Source of the DNA: Nocardia coubleae NBRC 108252
GTDB taxonomy: Bacteria; Actinomycetota; Actinomycetes; Mycobacteriales; Mycobacteriaceae
Assembly (NCBI RefSeq): GCF_001612805.1
Contig: NZ_BDBD01000013.1
Coordinates: 1 to 64,000, forward strand
Reading direction: 5' to 3'
DNA length: 64,000 bases
Made by a program: the position numbers and the translations under genes. Shown here in pieces: positions 63,103-64,000 of this stretch. The first letter of the stretch is position 1; each line of letters opens with the position of its first letter. The notes under the pieces are model-generated. The model worked only from the letters and a program-made list of their open reading frames with translations. It searched no databases and was not told the origin of the DNA.

Positions 63103-63630
63103 TCAGGGAACCACGACCTCGGTCGAGGCGGGCAGGCTCGGCCGGTCGGTGCGCACGGTGAGCTGGAACCGGCCGGGACCGGTGGGGGCGATCACCTGGA
63201 ACGGATAGGTGCCGTTGTGCCGGGCGGGGACGAAATGCGTCATCGAGCCGGTGACGCCGTTGTCCAGGTTCCGCCAGTCGACGATGACGTTCACATCGCA
63301 GGTGAGCAGGGCAGGCGCCATGTTGCCGAGCAAGCCGTGCGAGATGCGCAGCGAGATGCTGTGGGTGGCGCCGGGCGCCACGCTCGGGTCGTTGAGCGGT
63401 CCGTCGAACGCGGTGCCGCCCACGTTGACGATGCCGAAGCACACGCCGTTGCCCAGCGTGGGCACCGGGGCCGTCCGCACTTCGTTCATCACACAGGAGC
63501 GGGGGCCGACATTGGAGACGCCGAGCTGACAGGTGTCATCAGCGCTTGCGGTGCCCGGCGCAATCAGGCACAGCGCACTGCCTGCGAGAACGGCGGCAGC
63601 GGCGGGCGCGAAACTCGTTCGTAAGGTCAC
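63103..63630 (-). CDS. secreted protein of unknown function
   Basis: The 175-residue precursor has a signal peptide (LRTSFAPAAAAVLAGSALCL, cleavage near ASA-DD). The mature domain is beta-rich with four Cys (DTCQLG, RSCVMN, GVCFGI, LTCDVN), suggesting two disulfides, and ends STEVVVP. The pattern of Gly, Asn and Thr with small beta strands looks like an exported immunoglobulin-like fold, but I do not assign a family. GTG 63630 is chosen because TAGGAT lies seven bases upstream. Confidence 0.65.
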   Translation of the reverse strand: MTLRTSFAPAAAAVLAGSALCLIAPGTASADDTCQLGVSNVGPRSCVMNEVRTAPVPTLGNGVCFGIVNVGGTAFDGPLNDPSVAPGATHSISLRISHGLLGNMAPALLTCDVNVIVDWRNLDNGVTGSMTHFVPARHNGTYPFQVIAPTGPGRFQLTVRTDRPSLPASTEVVVP

Positions 63631-63637
63631 CTGTCGA

Positions 63638-63643
63638 ATCCTA
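63638..63643 (-). promoter_or_regulatory. -10 hexamer TAGGAT, leaderless
   Basis: TAGGAT on the minus strand, seven bases before GTG 63630. Confidence 0.5.
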
Positions 63644-63669
63644 GGTCGCAAGCCCTAGGAACTATGCCC

Positions 63670-64000
63670 CTATTTCTGGGGGCCTCGCTGGTCCGGCTTG
63701 CCGAATTGCTCATTGCGTCCGAGCGAGCGCAACCGGAACCATTCCTTCAAGCCCGCCGGATCGCGGCGCGTCACCAGGAAGAACCAGGAGAATCGAATCC
63801 ACTCCTGCGGCAACAGCTTCCGCATACCCGGCTGCGACATCAGGTACCCGCGATTGCGATAGGTGAAGTAGCGCTTCACCGGATCGTCGGGGTACTGGGT
63901 GTGCATGCGCCCACCGAGAATCGGCTTGAACTCCTCGGCACCGTTGGGGTGCAGGTAGGCGGTCTGCAGGCAGGTGCCGAACGGCAGGCCCGACCGGACC
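63670..64000 (-). CDS. glycosyltransferase resembling GlfT1, 5' end outside the window
   Basis: About 109 C-terminal codons are present; the frame is open to the right edge, so the start is outside. The sequence includes FGTCLQTAYLHPNGAEEFKP, RYFTYRNRGYLMSQPG and EWIRFSWFFLVTRRDPAGL. This resembles the end of GlfT1, the GT2 enzyme that adds the first galactofuranose residues to the rhamnosyl linker, and the location near other galactan genes agrees. With only the C-terminus visible the catalytic motifs cannot be checked. Confidence 0.65.
   Translation of the reverse strand, partial: VRSGLPFGTCLQTAYLHPNGAEEFKPILGGRMHTQYPDDPVKRYFTYRNRGYLMSQPGMRKLLPQEWIRFSWFFLVTRRDPAGLKEWFRLRSLGRNEQFGKPDQRGPQK

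Overview
The window is a high-GC actinobacterial chromosome segment. It carries most of the cell-envelope locus that builds the mycolyl-arabinogalactan of Mycobacteriales. The combination of FadD32-Pks13-AccD4, DprE1/DprE2, Emb and Aft arabinosyltransferases, a run of antigen 85-type mycolyltransferases and a mycolyltransferase carrying LGFP repeats points to Nocardia or a close relative. The genus is an inference from gene content and protein character; no database was searched.

Layout. 1-1.8 kb: three small membrane proteins that look like paralogues. 1.9-8.6 kb: a tightly overlapping run glf - glfT2 - DPPR phosphatase - ubiA (DPPR synthase) - aftB, covering galactan synthesis, the arabinose donor and terminal arabinose addition. 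8.7-14.5 kb: four consecutive antigen 85-family mycolyltransferases, the last with C-terminal LGFP repeats. 14.6-17.3 kb: a lipoprotein, a Culp6-type cutinase-like enzyme and an LLM-class oxidoreductase preceded by a possible leaderless leader peptide. 17.5-26.3 kb: fadD32 - pks13 - accD4, the mycolic acid condensation module. 26.4-30.3 kb: a Uma2-type nuclease, a cyclophilin and a tandem duplication of a secreted protein. 30.3-37.5 kb: two Emb arabinosyltransferases facing each other around a 53-residue gene. 37.5-39.6 kb: two unrecognised genes and a VapBC-type toxin-antitoxin pair. 39.6-44.5 kb: aftA, dprE2 and dprE1 on the minus strand, with a divergent gtrA. 44.5-51.7 kb: accessory metabolism and regulation (PPOX-fold protein, molybdopterin oxidoreductase, a primase-like protein, DUF4282, XRE regulator, MarR and its MFS pump). 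51.7-56.6 kb: rmlC-rmlA, a lipase-like hydrolase, a secreted glycine-zipper protein and rmlB. 56.6-61.8 kb: a DUF2142 membrane protein, a GT2 glycosyltransferase, a second GtrA and a second GlfT2-like enzyme. 61.8-64 kb: rsgA, a secreted protein and the truncated end of a glycosyltransferase resembling GlfT1.

How the genes fit together. RmlA/B/C make the dTDP-rhamnose of the linker (rmlD is not in the window). Glf makes UDP-galactofuranose, which GlfT1 and GlfT2 polymerise into galactan. UbiA, the PAP2 phosphatase and DprE1/DprE2 make decaprenyl-phosphoryl-arabinose, which AftA, Emb and AftB use to build arabinan. FadD32, AccD4 and Pks13 make mycolates, and the antigen 85 proteins transfer them to the arabinan.

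The least explained parts are the GT2/GtrA/DUF2142/GlfT2-like group (a possible lipid-linked glycan modification system), the duplicated secreted proteins with a shared upstream motif, and the island between aftA and emb. Many start codons lie 6-8 bases after a TANNNT hexamer, which suggests widespread leaderless transcription. No tRNA, rRNA, CRISPR array, transposase or phage gene was seen.
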